The notes under the pieces: model-generated
What the model was told of the DNA's origin: nothing
What the model saw: only the letters and a program-made list of their open reading frames with translations
Databases searched by the model: none
Origin: Acidovorax sp. SUPP3334
GTDB lineage: Bacteria > Pseudomonadota > Gammaproteobacteria > Burkholderiales > Burkholderiaceae_C
Assembly: GCF_030159055.1 (NCBI RefSeq)
Contig: NZ_BQXQ01000042.1
Location: 1-36,616, forward strand
Length of the DNA stretch: 36,616 nucleotides
Reading direction: 5' to 3'
Translations under genes and position numbers: made by a program
Part shown: piece by piece, positions 1-8,254 of the stretch
How the letters are laid out: each line of letters starts with the position of its first letter
Position numbering within the stretch: the stretch's first letter is position 1

Positions 1-3000
1 CCGCGCCCAGCAATGGCACTTCGCCCACCAGCTGCTCCGGGCGATCGGCCAGCGCCTGCAACAGCGCTACGTAGTGGCCCGCCATCCTCTCTATCGTCTG
101 CGCTTCGAACAGCTCCGCCGCGTAGATGATGGCCAACGCAACCTGACCATCGTGCCGCTCACGGGATTCCAGCACCCATTCGAACTGAGCCTCCCCCTCC
201 GGTAACGGATGCCCTTGCACCGTCGCGCCCGGAAGTCGCTCCAGCGCTCGATAGTCTTCGAAAACATGGTTGAAAAGCCACTGGAACAGCGGGTTCTGCC
301 CCGCGCTGCGCTCGGGCTTCAATGCTTCGACCAGTTGGTCGAGAGGCAAGTCTTGGTGGTCTTGAGCACTGAGCGTGAAATCCCGCGCCTTTGCCAGCAG
401 GCGGTCCAGCGCCATGTCGGCTTGCACGCCATTGCGCAGCACCAGGGTATTGACCAAAAGCCCGACGATCCCCTGGGCGCCATGGCGGTGGCGCCCTGCC
501 ACGGGAACGCCGATGCGGATGTCTTGCGCACCGGTATAGCGATGTGCCAGCGCTTGCAAGCCGGCCAACAGCACCGTGAACAGGCTGGTGCCATGGGCGT
601 CGGCCCGCTGGCGAAGGGCCGCGAGCAAGCCTGCCGGCAATGCGAAATGGTGCCGCGCCGCAAGGTAGTGGGATTGCGACTGGCGTGGACGATCGGTCTG
701 CAATGCAAGCACCGGGTGCACGTCCCCCAACTGATCGCACCACCATGCGAGCTGCCTGCGCCCCTGGCCCTGTTCCAGCCACATGCGGTGCGAAGCAACA
801 TAGTCGGCGTACTGAAGTGCGTCCTCATCGACCTGCAGGGCCGCACTTCCGCCGAGCGCCGCCGCACAGTGGGCCGCCAGCTCGTCCAGCAGCAATTGCA
901 TGGACGCTGCATCGGAGACGATGTGGTGCAGAACAAGCACCACGATCTGCGACGTATCGGTCAGGCGAACGAGTGCAAGACGCCACAAAGGCCCCTTTTC
1001 CAGATCGAATGCCTCGGTCTTCCATTGCAAGGTCCGCTCACTGGTCTGCAATGACTGCTCGCCCGCTGGAATGCTGCGCAGGTCCGCAACTTGAAGCGCG
1101 ATGGGCAGGCTCTGCTGTATCCACTGGCACGGAGAGCCATCGAGGCCCGCGCGGAACAGGGTGCGCAGCGATTCATGCCGAGCGGAAAGTGCATCGGCGG
1201 CTGTCTGCAATGCCCCCGCAGGCAAGTGAAACCCTTGTAGCTGCACGGCAGCAGCGACGTGATAGGCCGAACTGCGAGGTGCCAGCTGCCAGAGGAACCA
1301 TTGACGCGACTGGGCGGCAGACAAAGGAAGTGCTTGCGCCCGGCGTTCCGCCGGCAGTCGCACTGGCGAAAAGCGCTGCGCAGCCGCTGCGGGAGTGGGC
1401 TTGCGCGCCTGCACCACGGCTGCGCAGTCGCCCAGCCGGGGATGGTCGAACAAGTCGCGCTGGCTGAATTCGATGCCCCAGTGCGCAGACACCCGCAAAG
1501 CGGCTTGCACCGCCAGCAGGGAGTTGCCACCCGCAGTGAAAAAATGGGTTTCGCGCGCCATAGGCCGTGCGACTGGCCACGGCAAAACCTCCTTCCACAG
1601 ATCGGCCAATACCTGCTCGGTGCGGGAGAGCGCCTCGCCATTGGTTTGCGGAGCGCCCTGCCCTTGTACGACAGTGCCTTGTTCCCAGATGGCGTAGGCA
1701 TCGAGCGTTCGCTCTTGCCAGCCCGCCCGGCAAGCCTGCCGCTGCAGCTTGCCACTGGAGGTCTTGGGCAAAGCACCAGGGTTGAGCAGCACGACCACCG
1801 ACAGGCCTTGTCCCGCCGCTTCGCTGACAGCCGCCGCCAATGCTTCGGCAAGGGCCTGCGGGGGAACGAGCTTTTGAAGGCTCCGAGAAACCTCGGCGGC
1901 GATGCCGATACCTTCGCCGTCAGGTCCGGGCACCGCAAAGGCCGCCACCCGGCCCTTGCGCACCGCCTCGACTTCGGTTTCTATGGCGCGCTCGATGTCC
2001 TGCGGATACACGTTATGCCCGCGAATGATGATCAGGTCCTTGATGCGCCCTGTCACATAAAGCTGGTCCTGGTGCAAGAAACCCAGGTCGCCGGTGCGCA
2101 GCCATCGCCGGCCTTCCCGCTCGACGAACGTGGCAGCGGTTTCGTCCGGCCTGCCCCAGTAGCCGGCACAGAGGCTCGGGCCCTCGGCCCAGATTTCACC
2201 CACCTGCCCTGCGCCCATCGTTGCAAGCGTCCTGGGCTCCACGATGGCAACCGCATGCGCGGGAACCGCCGTGCCGCACGCCACCAGCTGCGAGTGACGG
2301 CTACCGTGGTCTTCTGAACAATGCGCTTGGCCTTGCGCGAGTTTCTCGTTGTCGAAACGGTGCGCCACCATGCCTGCACCGCATCGGCCACCCGTGATGA
2401 AGAGCGTTGCCTCGGCCAGACCGTAGCAGGCATAGACCGCTCGTGCCGAGAGGCCGGCCTGCGCGAAGCGATCGCAGAAGGCCTGTCCGGTATCGGCACG
2501 CACAGGCTCCGCACCGGTGTAGGCCAATCTCCAGCACGACAGGTCGATCCCCGCCAACTGCGCATCGGTGACGCGCTCCATACACAGCCGGTACGAAAAA
2601 TCGGGGCCACCACTCACCGTGGCGCGATGGCGGGAAATCAGCTGCAGCCAGCGCACCGGCCGCTCCAGGAAATAGCGCGGCGAGGTGAGCACCAGTGGAA
2701 CGCCGCTGTACAGCGGTTGCAGCAGGCCGCCGATCAAGCCCATGTCGTGATAGAGCGGCGCCCAGGAAACGAACTTGTCTTGCGCTCCGATCTCCATTCG
2801 CTCCCGGATGGCACGCTCGTTGGCCATGAGACTGCCATGCGTGACCATCACGCCCTTCGGTGCCGAAGTGGAACCCGAGGTGTACTGCAGAAAAGCGACG
2901 TCACCGTCGGCTGGCAGCCGCGCGTGCCAGCCCTCCGCCAGAGCCCAGTCCACCGTATCGACCGCAATGGCTTCAGCCTGCAAAAAGCGCTCTTTTGCCG

Positions 3001-3421
3001 AGTCCATCATCGACAAAAGCACCGATGACGTCAGTACGCATACTGCCTGGCAATCTGTGGCGATGCCCTTCAACCTCGCCAGATGCTGCGGCCGAAGGGA
3101 CTCGGGCGGAAACACGGGAACAGCAATCAAGCCTGCATAGAAGCAAGCCAACAGACTCACCGCATAGTGCTCGTCGTTGTCGAGCATGATCAACGCCCGC
3201 TCCCCCGGCGCCCATTGCTGCTGCAGCCGCGCCGCCAGCGCACGCGTGCGCCGGTCGATGGCAGCATAAGTCAATGAGCGCTCCACAGGCTCACCGTTGG
3301 ACTCGCCAGCGGCAATGAGCCACACCTCGTCGGGCCGCGTTTGCGCCAGGGCTTGCAGATGCTCCACGAAATTCTCAGGTGCCGGCCCATGCCGACGGTC
3401 CAGTGCAGTCAAGCCTGTCAT
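1..3421 (-). CDS. NRPS: fatty-acyl-AMP ligase, carrier protein, condensation domain (partial, 3' end outside window)
   Basis: The frame is open from the start codon to the left window edge, about 1140 residues. The first ~590 residues are a fatty-acyl-AMP ligase-type adenylating domain: SGSTSAPKG near residue 180, then SWAPLYHDMGLIGG, ACYGLAEATLF, and RTGDLG near 440 followed by GRIKDLIIIRG. A carrier domain follows, with FFTAGGNSLLAV and the phosphopantetheine Ser near 631. A condensation domain comes next, with HHIVSDA near 831 (active His-His-x3-Asp present, the usual final Gly is Ala) and IGVPVAGR. The order means a fatty acid is activated, loaded on the carrier and condensed with the first amino acid, giving a lipopeptide. 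An in-frame ATG at 3448 is an alternative start. The gene lies 70 bp after the phosphopantetheinyl transferase and belongs to the siderophore-type operon. The product is inferred; later modules are not visible. Confidence 0.9.
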   Translation of the reverse strand, partial: MTGLTALDRRHGPAPENFVEHLQALAQTRPDEVWLIAAGESNGEPVERSLTYAAIDRRTRALAARLQQQWAPGERALIMLDNDEHYAVSLLACFYAGLIAVPVFPPESLRPQHLARLKGIATDCQAVCVLTSSVLLSMMDSAKERFLQAEAIAVDTVDWALAEGWHARLPADGDVAFLQYTSGSTSAPKGVMVTHGSLMANERAIRERMEIGAQDKFVSWAPLYHDMGLIGGLLQPLYSGVPLVLTSPRYFLERPVRWLQLISRHRATVSGGPDFSYRLCMERVTDAQLAGIDLSCWRLAYTGAEPVRADTGQAFCDRFAQAGLSARAVYACYGLAEATLFITGGRCGAGMVAHRFDNEKLAQGQAHCSEDHGSRHSQLVACGTAVPAHAVAIVEPRTLATMGAGQVGEIWAEGPSLCAGYWGRPDETAATFVEREGRRWLRTGDLGFLHQDQLYVTGRIKDLIIIRGHNVYPQDIERAIETEVEAVRKGRVAAFAVPGPDGEGIGIAAEVSRSLQKLVPPQALAEALAAAVSEAAGQGLSVVVLLNPGALPKTSSGKLQRQACRAGWQERTLDAYAIWEQGTVVQGQGAPQTNGEALSRTEQVLADLWKEVLPWPVARPMARETHFFTAGGNSLLAVQAALRVSAHWGIEFSQRDLFDHPRLGDCAAVVQARKPTPAAAAQRFSPVRLPAERRAQALPLSAAQSRQWFLWQLAPRSSAYHVAAAVQLQGFHLPAGALQTAADALSARHESLRTLFRAGLDGSPCQWIQQSLPIALQVADLRSIPAGEQSLQTSERTLQWKTEAFDLEKGPLWRLALVRLTDTSQIVVLVLHHIVSDAASMQLLLDELAAHCAAALGGSAALQVDEDALQYADYVASHRMWLEQGQGRRQLAWWCDQLGDVHPVLALQTDRPRQSQSHYLAARHHFALPAGLLAALRQRADAHGTSLFTVLLAGLQALAHRYTGAQDIRIGVPVAGRHRHGAQGIVGLLVNTLVLRNGVQADMALDRLLAKARDFTLSAQDHQDLPLDQLVEALKPERSAGQNPLFQWLFNHVFEDYRALERLPGATVQGHPLPEGEAQFEWVLESRERHDGQVALAIIYAAELFEAQTIERMAGHYVALLQALADRPEQLVGEVPLLGA

Positions 3422-3491
3422 GTGTCCATCCCCATTGTTGAGACCCATCGGGCCCTTCTCGGCCTTCAGGAATACCGCCAGACCCAAGCTT

Positions 3492-4184
3492 TCAGCCGGG
3501 GTTTTGCACCCTGCTGCGCCATGCCAGAGCGGCTGCGTAGCCAGACGGAGCGGCCACAGGCATGGCTTCGACATCGCTCCATTCCGGCACTGTGGTTTCC
3601 AGCACCCATCGGCCTTCGGGGCCCGGGTGGATGCCCACACAGCGCAGATGCTCCGCAATCCCCACGCCGATGGCTTTGAGCACCGCTTCCTTGCCCACCC
3701 AGCGCTGCAATAACGCTTCTTGAGGGTCCGCGGCCTGGACCACTGCCGACTTTTCAAGGTCGGTCAGGACGGCTTCGCTCAAGGCATCGACATCCAACCC
3801 TGCACGGCGTTGCTCGATATCAATGCCCACCGAACTGAAAGCACTCGAATCCGCCAAAGCGATCAAGGCGTGGCTTCCCGAGTGAGACACATTGAACAGA
3901 GGAACGGCGCCCTTCATGTCGACGAATGGCTTGCCATAGGCATCCTGCGCCAACGGCAGATCAACGGGCTGGCAGCTAAGGCGGCGTGCCAGAAGTTGCC
4001 GGGTCGCGGTCCGGGTCGCCGAAAAGCGCAGCCGGTCGGCGCTCTGCATGAAGCGGCCGGCCCGAGCCTGCTCCACTGCGCTGAGCAACGGCCAATGCGG
4101 CGTTTCGTCGCACGAGAGATCGAAGTCGAGGCGATAGGCCTCGATGCCGCTCGGCAATGGGTCAGGCAATCGCTGCAGCGACAT
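3492..4184 (-). CDS. Sfp-type 4'-phosphopantetheinyl transferase
   Basis: This 230-residue protein transfers the phosphopantetheine arm of CoA to carrier-domain serines, here most likely those of the adjoining NRPS. Visible family motifs are FNVSHSGSHALIAL, the Mg-binding VGIDIEQ, and WVGKEAVLKAIG (the WxxKEA motif). The length is normal for the Sfp family. I chose the ATG at 4184 because GGAGG stands five bases upstream. The longer open frame upstream overlaps the thioesterase in another frame. The chosen start overlaps the thioesterase end by 23 bp, which points to translational coupling. Confidence 0.93.
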   Translation of the reverse strand: MSLQRLPDPLPSGIEAYRLDFDLSCDETPHWPLLSAVEQARAGRFMQSADRLRFSATRTATRQLLARRLSCQPVDLPLAQDAYGKPFVDMKGAVPLFNVSHSGSHALIALADSSAFSSVGIDIEQRRAGLDVDALSEAVLTDLEKSAVVQAADPQEALLQRWVGKEAVLKAIGVGIAEHLRCVGIHPGPEGRWVLETTVPEWSDVEAMPVAAPSGYAAALAWRSRVQNPG

Positions 4185-4905
4185 GCGAGCCTCCAGCGAC
4201 GGTTTGCGCCAGTCGCCGCGCCAATGCATCCAGAAAGGAAACTTCCTGCTGGCGCAGAAAGAAGTGCCCGCCATCGAACCAGTCCAGGGTGCATGCTGCG
4301 CTGGACGCTGCCGCCCAAGCCTGCATACCCTGGACACCAATGCGATCCGCCCGCCCCGCGAAGACATGCAAAGGCATTGGCAGCAGCGCCTCGGGCGCAT
4401 ATCGAAAGCTCTGGCAGACCTTGTAGTCCGCACCGAGCGTGTCGAGCGTGAGGCGCAATAGTTCGGCACTCTCAAACACCGCCTCGGGCGTGCCGCCCTG
4501 CTCTCTCAGATCGGCGATCAACGCGGCATCGTTGTCCTTGCCATCAAACCGTCCCGGGTCGCGCATCGATGGCGCCGCGCTGGCAGACAGTGCGAGCGCC
4601 TGCGGCAATAGGCCTCCTGATCGCATCTGCTGGCAGGCAAGCCCATAAGCCAGTAGCGCGCCCATGCTGTGGCCGAAGATCACATAGCGCCCCTGCATGG
4701 CTTGCGCCTGCTCGGCGCACAGTTGAGCGACCAACGCGTCGAAATCCTTGACGAAGTTTTCAGCCAGACGGGCACCACGGCCCGGCAACTCCACAGGAAC
4801 AATGCGCAACCAGGCAGGCAGCATCCGACGCCACCGCAGGTACATGGCCGCGCTGGCACCTGCGCAGGGCAGGCAGAGCATGGCAATGCTGTGATCCATG
4901 CTCAT
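4162..4905 (-). CDS. Type II thioesterase (alpha/beta hydrolase) of the NRPS cluster
   Basis: This 247-residue cytoplasmic hydrolase is of the GrsT/RifR kind. Such enzymes remove misprimed or stalled acyl groups from carrier domains. The nucleophile elbow GHSMG places Ser at residue 80. The likely remaining triad members are Asp187 in AGRADRIG and His214 in DGGHFF. The N-terminal LCLPCAGASA motif is typical of the family. The ATG overlaps the MbtH stop by one base (TGATG) and the 3' end overlaps the phosphopantetheinyl transferase, so the genes form one operon. It is a free-standing editing enzyme, not the terminal release domain, which would be in the part of the cluster outside the window. 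Confidence 0.93.
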   Translation of the reverse strand: MSMDHSIAMLCLPCAGASAAMYLRWRRMLPAWLRIVPVELPGRGARLAENFVKDFDALVAQLCAEQAQAMQGRYVIFGHSMGALLAYGLACQQMRSGGLLPQALALSASAAPSMRDPGRFDGKDNDAALIADLREQGGTPEAVFESAELLRLTLDTLGADYKVCQSFRYAPEALLPMPLHVFAGRADRIGVQGMQAWAAASSAACTLDWFDGGHFFLRQQEVSFLDALARRLAQTVAGGSHVAAAIA

Positions 4906-5153
4906 CAGCCCACCAGGACTGAAGGAGCCGTCGTGGCTTGGCGGTCCATCCAGTCACGCAAGGATCGGGGGCGCATGTCGGTCCACGCCTGCTCCACGTG
5001 GGCCAATACGGTGGCCTTGTCGCCCTGCACGCCAGGAACCGCAGCCCATCCACTGGGAACGGCCTTCCAATGGGGCCAGATCGAATATTGGTCCTCGTCA
5101 TTGACCAGAACAATGAAGGTCTCGTCGTCGCGATCGAGGCAGCTGGTTGACAT
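4905..5153 (-). CDS. MbtH-like protein
   Basis: This small protein (82 residues) belongs to the MbtH family, which binds NRPS adenylation domains and is often needed for their folding or activity. The diagnostic stretch VNDEDQYSIWP and the following PSGW are present, as is the C-terminal SLRDWM. The start at 5153 is preceded by AAGGA at good spacing. A longer in-frame extension to 5282 lacks the family pattern and was not used. It overlaps the thioesterase start by one base. A fatty-acyl-AMP ligase does not normally need MbtH, so its partner is probably a later amino-acid-activating module outside the window. Confidence 0.93.
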   Translation of the reverse strand: MSTSCLDRDDETFIVLVNDEDQYSIWPHWKAVPSGWAAVPGVQGDKATVLAHVEQAWTDMRPRSLRDWMDRQATTAPSVLVG

Positions 5154-5352
5154 GGAGTCGTCCTTGGGCAGTTGAGGAAGTTTGCAACACCGGGCGCGAA
5201 GTGCGTGCCGTGTGCTTCTACCCAACGAGACGAACCAGCACGGGATTTGTTCATGCACCGACGTGTTGCAGGCACTTCCCATCTCAGCCCATGCGCTTGG
5301 ATCATCGACGCAACGACAGGAGGCCGCTCAGCCGTGGCGGCCAAAAGACAGC

Positions 5353-5592
5353 TCAGTCTGCGGTCCCAGGCGGGTCACGGTCTTGGACGACATCGCCCAC
5401 ATCGTTCAATGGGGCCACCAGGCCTGCCAACAACCAAAGGCGGGCTGCCTTGTCATAGGCCTTGCGGTGTTCGGGGTCGTCCGCCAGCCAACGCGTCATC
5501 TCTTCGCGCGCTGCGGCATCGAAATGCTCGCGATCATGCTCGCGCTGTACCCAGTCCCATGCCACGGCCCAATGGGGATCGGCTTGTCTCAT
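5353..5592 (-). CDS. Short FecR-like protein (DUF4880 domain only)
   Basis: This 79-residue protein matches only the cytoplasmic N-terminal DUF4880 region of FecR-type sigma regulators: WDWVQREHD, then REEMTRWLADDPEHRKAYD and RLWLLAG. Full FecR proteins have about 320 residues with a membrane segment and a periplasmic part; both are absent. It lies between a FecI-type sigma gene and mbtH, so it may modulate that sigma factor in the cytoplasm. It could equally be a decayed fecR. The stop at 5353 is followed by about 200 bp without a convincing gene. The start at 5592 has a weak GAG-type ribosome site. The domain call is by recognition of the pattern. Confidence 0.7.
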   Translation of the reverse strand: MRQADPHWAVAWDWVQREHDREHFDAAAREEMTRWLADDPEHRKAYDKAARLWLLAGLVAPLNDVGDVVQDRDPPGTAD

Positions 5593-5752
5593 GCCTCAAC
5601 TCGCTCGCGCACGAAGCGCATCGGATAGTCCGACCGGCCGAATGCGGATGCATCTGCCTTGACTGGCGGTAACCTTACCGCAAGACAACCGGCATGGGAA
5701 TGCACGGATGCAAACTGTGCAGTTTCAGCCAGCTCGCAGCGCGCTTCAGGTT

Positions 5753-6277
5753 TCAATCATCCGTGAGCAAATGGTGCAAGGCGGCAATGGCCTGTGTCGC
5801 CTCGGCAATCAAGCGGTTGACCAAGCCCAGCGCGCAACCCAGCGACACGGCAATGTCACGCTGGGTCATTCCGTCGAGCCGGTACAACTGGAACGCCACC
5901 CGGGTTCGGACAGGCAGATCCGCCAACGTCTTTTCGATCAAACCCACCAATTGGCGGTCGCGCAGCAGGCGATCCGGCGAACTGGGCCCCGCCACCTCCA
6001 GGGCCTCAACATCCATGCCAGAGGCAACGCAACTGCGCTCCACCGCTTGTCGCCGACAGTGGTCCAGCGCCAGATTCCGAACCACCTGACAGCAATAGCC
6101 TACGGGCTGATCGATCTTGCGCTCGTTGGCACCTCCAACGATGCGCACATAAGCGTCTTGCACGATGTCGTCTGCCAGATCCATGGTGCGGACGATCTTG
6201 TGCGCGACCCTTAAAAGCTGCGCCCGGTTGGCGACGAAAACCTCTCCGAGCGAAGGCCCGGATGAATGCAAAGACAT
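5753..6277 (-). CDS. ECF sigma factor, FecI/PvdS-like, iron-starvation type
   Basis: This 174-residue sigma-70 family ECF factor has region 2 around LADDIVQDAYVRIV and RNLALDHCRR, and region 4 around LPVRTRVAFQLYRLDGMTQRDIAVSLGC. I chose the ATG at 6277 because GGGAGG stands just upstream; an in-frame extension to 6325 lacks such a site. It is the first gene of the minus-strand siderophore-type operon and sits downstream of a strong Fur-box match at 6437-6455. The simplest model is that iron limitation relieves Fur, this factor is made, and it transcribes the NRPS and uptake genes. No full anti-sigma gene accompanies it, only the short FecR-like protein. Confidence 0.9.
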   Translation of the reverse strand: MSLHSSGPSLGEVFVANRAQLLRVAHKIVRTMDLADDIVQDAYVRIVGGANERKIDQPVGYCCQVVRNLALDHCRRQAVERSCVASGMDVEALEVAGPSSPDRLLRDRQLVGLIEKTLADLPVRTRVAFQLYRLDGMTQRDIAVSLGCALGLVNRLIAEATQAIAALHHLLTDD

Positions 6278-6436
6278 GGACAGCACCTCCCAGTGAACTG
6301 AATGAATCGCCATGGACCAACACACTCAGCGCCTGCCAGAGAACGCACATCCAGCGCTCGTTGCACGTGTCGCTTGGCGATGCTCAACCGGGTCGTTCGC
6401 CAGGCCATGGACTCTTTTCTCGATCATCCATCAAAA

Positions 6437-6455
6437 GTTAATGAGAATTATTATT
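6437..6455 (-). promoter_or_regulatory. Fur box candidate upstream of the ECF sigma gene
   Basis: Read on the minus strand this is AATAATAATTCTCATTAAC, which matches 14 of 19 positions of the classical Fur box GATAATGATAATCATTATC. It lies 160 bp upstream of the sigma start at 6277, inside an AT-rich island in an otherwise GC-rich region. The rest of the gap 6278-6572 shows no convincing gene, so the leader would be long. Confidence 0.75.
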
Positions 6456-6572
6456 ATTAAGTGACAAAAGGAAACTGCACCAACCCGTCGGGGCTGCTCC
6501 GCTCTCAAGACGTGCAAAGTCTGGCCGTGGAGACATGCAGGCAACGCCCACCCCGTTTTTTGACGCAGCCAA

Positions 6573-6594
6573 TAAAAAGCCGCCCGAAGGCGGC
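6573..6594 (-). terminator. Rho-independent terminator after msrA
   Basis: A GCCGCC/GGCGGC stem with a four-base loop is followed on the minus strand by a T-run (TTTTTATT). It begins 24 bp downstream of the msrA stop and separates msrA from the siderophore operon promoter. Confidence 0.85.
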
Positions 6595-6617
6595 TGGCTC
6601 GAAAAGTTTTTTGGCAG

Positions 6618-7373
6618 TCACATCGCCCTGGAAACAAGCATTGGCTGAGAACGATGCACGCCAGGAAAGACCTTCTTCAATTGCTCGACCTTGGGCAGGT
6701 CATAGACAACGATGTAAGGCTGGTCGGGGTGCTTCACCAAATAATCCTGGTGATAGGCCTCAGCGGGATAGAACACCTTGTCTGGCTCCATACGGGTCAC
6801 CACGGGGCCACTGAAAATTTTGGCACTCTCCAGTTGTGCGATGTAGCCTCTGGCCACCTTTTCCTGCGCTGCATCCGAGGGAAAGATGGCGGAGCGGTAT
6901 TGGCTTCCCGTGTCGGGCCCCTGGCGGTTCAACTGGGTCGGGTCGTGAACGACCGAGAAAAAAATCTGCAGCAATTGGCCATAGCTCACCTGGCGTGGGT
7001 CATAGGTGATGCGCACTGCTTCAGCATGGCCGGTGCGGCCGGAACCGACGGCGTTGTAGTTTGCGCTGCTTGCATCGCCTCCCGCATAGCCCGATACAGC
7101 GTTGCTCACGCCTTGGACATGCTGGAAAACGCCTTGAACGCCCCAAAAGCAACCGCCCGCGAAAACGGCCGTGGCCGAACTCTCTGTAGAAGCCGGGTTA
7201 TCGATCGGGGCAGGAACCGCCACTGCAGGTTCCGCCGCCCGCAGCGGCGTGGCCTCCCAAAGCACGAGACCCACCGTCAAAGCCAACGTGGCGATGAGCA
7301 ACGGCCGGCGAGGTATCGCGGCACCTCGCAGCGTGGTTTCCTTGGAACGGAGGGAACGGAATGGTTGCTTCAT
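6618..7373 (-). CDS. msrA: Peptide-methionine (S)-S-oxide reductase, exported or membrane-anchored
   Basis: MsrA reduces methionine-S-sulfoxide in proteins. The catalytic GGCFWG motif is present, followed by GYAGG, GHAEAVRITYDP and the YHQDYL region. The protein has 251 residues from the ATG at 7373; the usual cytosolic enzyme is about 210. The extra N-terminus carries RRP, a hydrophobic stretch (LLIATLALTVGLVLW) and an AEPA-like junction, so it is probably exported to the periplasm. The catalytic cysteine is the only cysteine in the mature part, so recycling would rely on an external reductant and not on an internal resolving cysteine. The gene is divergent from a two-component system and ends in its own terminator. 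An upstream in-frame start at 7439 is less likely. Confidence 0.93.
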   Translation of the reverse strand: MKQPFRSLRSKETTLRGAAIPRRPLLIATLALTVGLVLWEATPLRAAEPAVAVPAPIDNPASTESSATAVFAGGCFWGVQGVFQHVQGVSNAVSGYAGGDASSANYNAVGSGRTGHAEAVRITYDPRQVSYGQLLQIFFSVVHDPTQLNRQGPDTGSQYRSAIFPSDAAQEKVARGYIAQLESAKIFSGPVVTRMEPDKVFYPAEAYHQDYLVKHPDQPYIVVYDLPKVEQLKKVFPGVHRSQPMLVSRAM

Positions 7374-7400
7374 GGCATCGATCTCCAGATTCGTTGATGT

Positions 7401-7413
7401 TGCGGTAACCGCA
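7401..7413. promoter_or_regulatory. Short palindrome between msrA and the response regulator gene
   Basis: TGCGGT-A-ACCGCA is a perfect 6+6 inverted repeat around one base, 28 bp upstream of the msrA start in the 152-bp divergent intergenic region. It could be an operator for the adjacent OmpR-type regulator, but those usually bind direct repeats. No consensus was recognised. Confidence 0.3.
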
Positions 7414-7525
7414 TTCGCCGCACCTTGCACAAAGGGCATTGTTCAGCAACGGCCGCCACCGAGTCCTCACGAAGACTTCAAAAAATCGTGATGACTGTCT
7501 TGCACTGAACGGGAGAGAATTCGCC

Positions 7526-8254
7526 ATGGAATCTGCCAAACGCATTCTCATCGTCGAGGACGACGCCCACATCGCCGACCTCATGCGCATGCATCTGCAA
7601 GACGAAGGCTATTCCATCACCCACGCGGCCGATGGGAAGACCGGCCTTGGGGCGCTGCAACAGGGCCAATGGGATGCTCTGGTGCTCGATCTCATGCTTC
7701 CCCATGTGGACGGCCTGGAAATCTGCCGCCATGCCCGGGCCATGGCGCGCTACACCCCCATCATCATCACCAGTGCGCGCTCCAGCGAGGTACACCGCAT
7801 TCTCGGACTGGAGCTCGGCGCGGACGACTATCTGGCCAAACCCTTTTCGATGCTGGAGCTGGTGGCGCGCGTGCGTGCCCTGCTGCGCCGCAGCGATGGA
7901 TTGGCGCGCAACGCGCGCTTGGAGGCCGGTCGTCTCGACATGGGCACGCTGAGCATCGACCCCATTGCGCGCGAGGTGCAGATCGCGCATAAACCCATCG
8001 AACTCACCCCGCGCGAGTTCGATCTGCTCTATTTCTTTGCCCGCCATCCGGGCCGTGTCTTTTCACGCCTTGATCTGCTGAACCAGGTCTGGGGATACCA
8101 GCATGATGGGTACGAGCACACGGTCAATACCCATATCAATCGCCTGCGCATGAAGGTCGAGGCGGACCCGGCCACTCCGCGCAGCATCGTGACAGTCTGG
8201 GGCCGCGGTTACAAAATGGTGGCGCCCGAATCTGCCGACGGAGGATCGCCATGA
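7526..8254 (+). CDS. OmpR/PhoB-family response regulator
   Basis: This 242-residue cytoplasmic transcription factor has an N-terminal receiver domain (ILIVEDD, phospho-acceptor Asp55 in LVLDLMLP, then LAKPFSMLELVARVRALLRR) and a C-terminal winged helix (ELTPREFDLLYFFARHPGRVFSR, then HINRLRMKVE and GRGYKM). I chose the ATG at 7526, after GGGAGAG, because the receiver fold begins there. The longer frame from 7439 adds nothing recognisable. The stop overlaps the start of the kinase gene (ATGA), so the two are a coupled pair. The stimulus is not evident from sequence. Divergence from an exported MsrA suggests a cell-envelope redox or oxidative cue, which is an inference. Confidence 0.95.
   Translation: MESAKRILIVEDDAHIADLMRMHLQDEGYSITHAADGKTGLGALQQGQWDALVLDLMLPHVDGLEICRHARAMARYTPIIITSARSSEVHRILGLELGADDYLAKPFSMLELVARVRALLRRSDGLARNARLEAGRLDMGTLSIDPIAREVQIAHKPIELTPREFDLLYFFARHPGRVFSRLDLLNQVWGYQHDGYEHTVNTHINRLRMKVEADPATPRSIVTVWGRGYKMVAPESADGGSP

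Noticed and set aside
5154-5352. Gene in the gap between mbtH and the FecR-like gene
   Set aside because: Plus-strand frames here overlap the operon in antisense, and the minus-strand extension of mbtH lacks family similarity.
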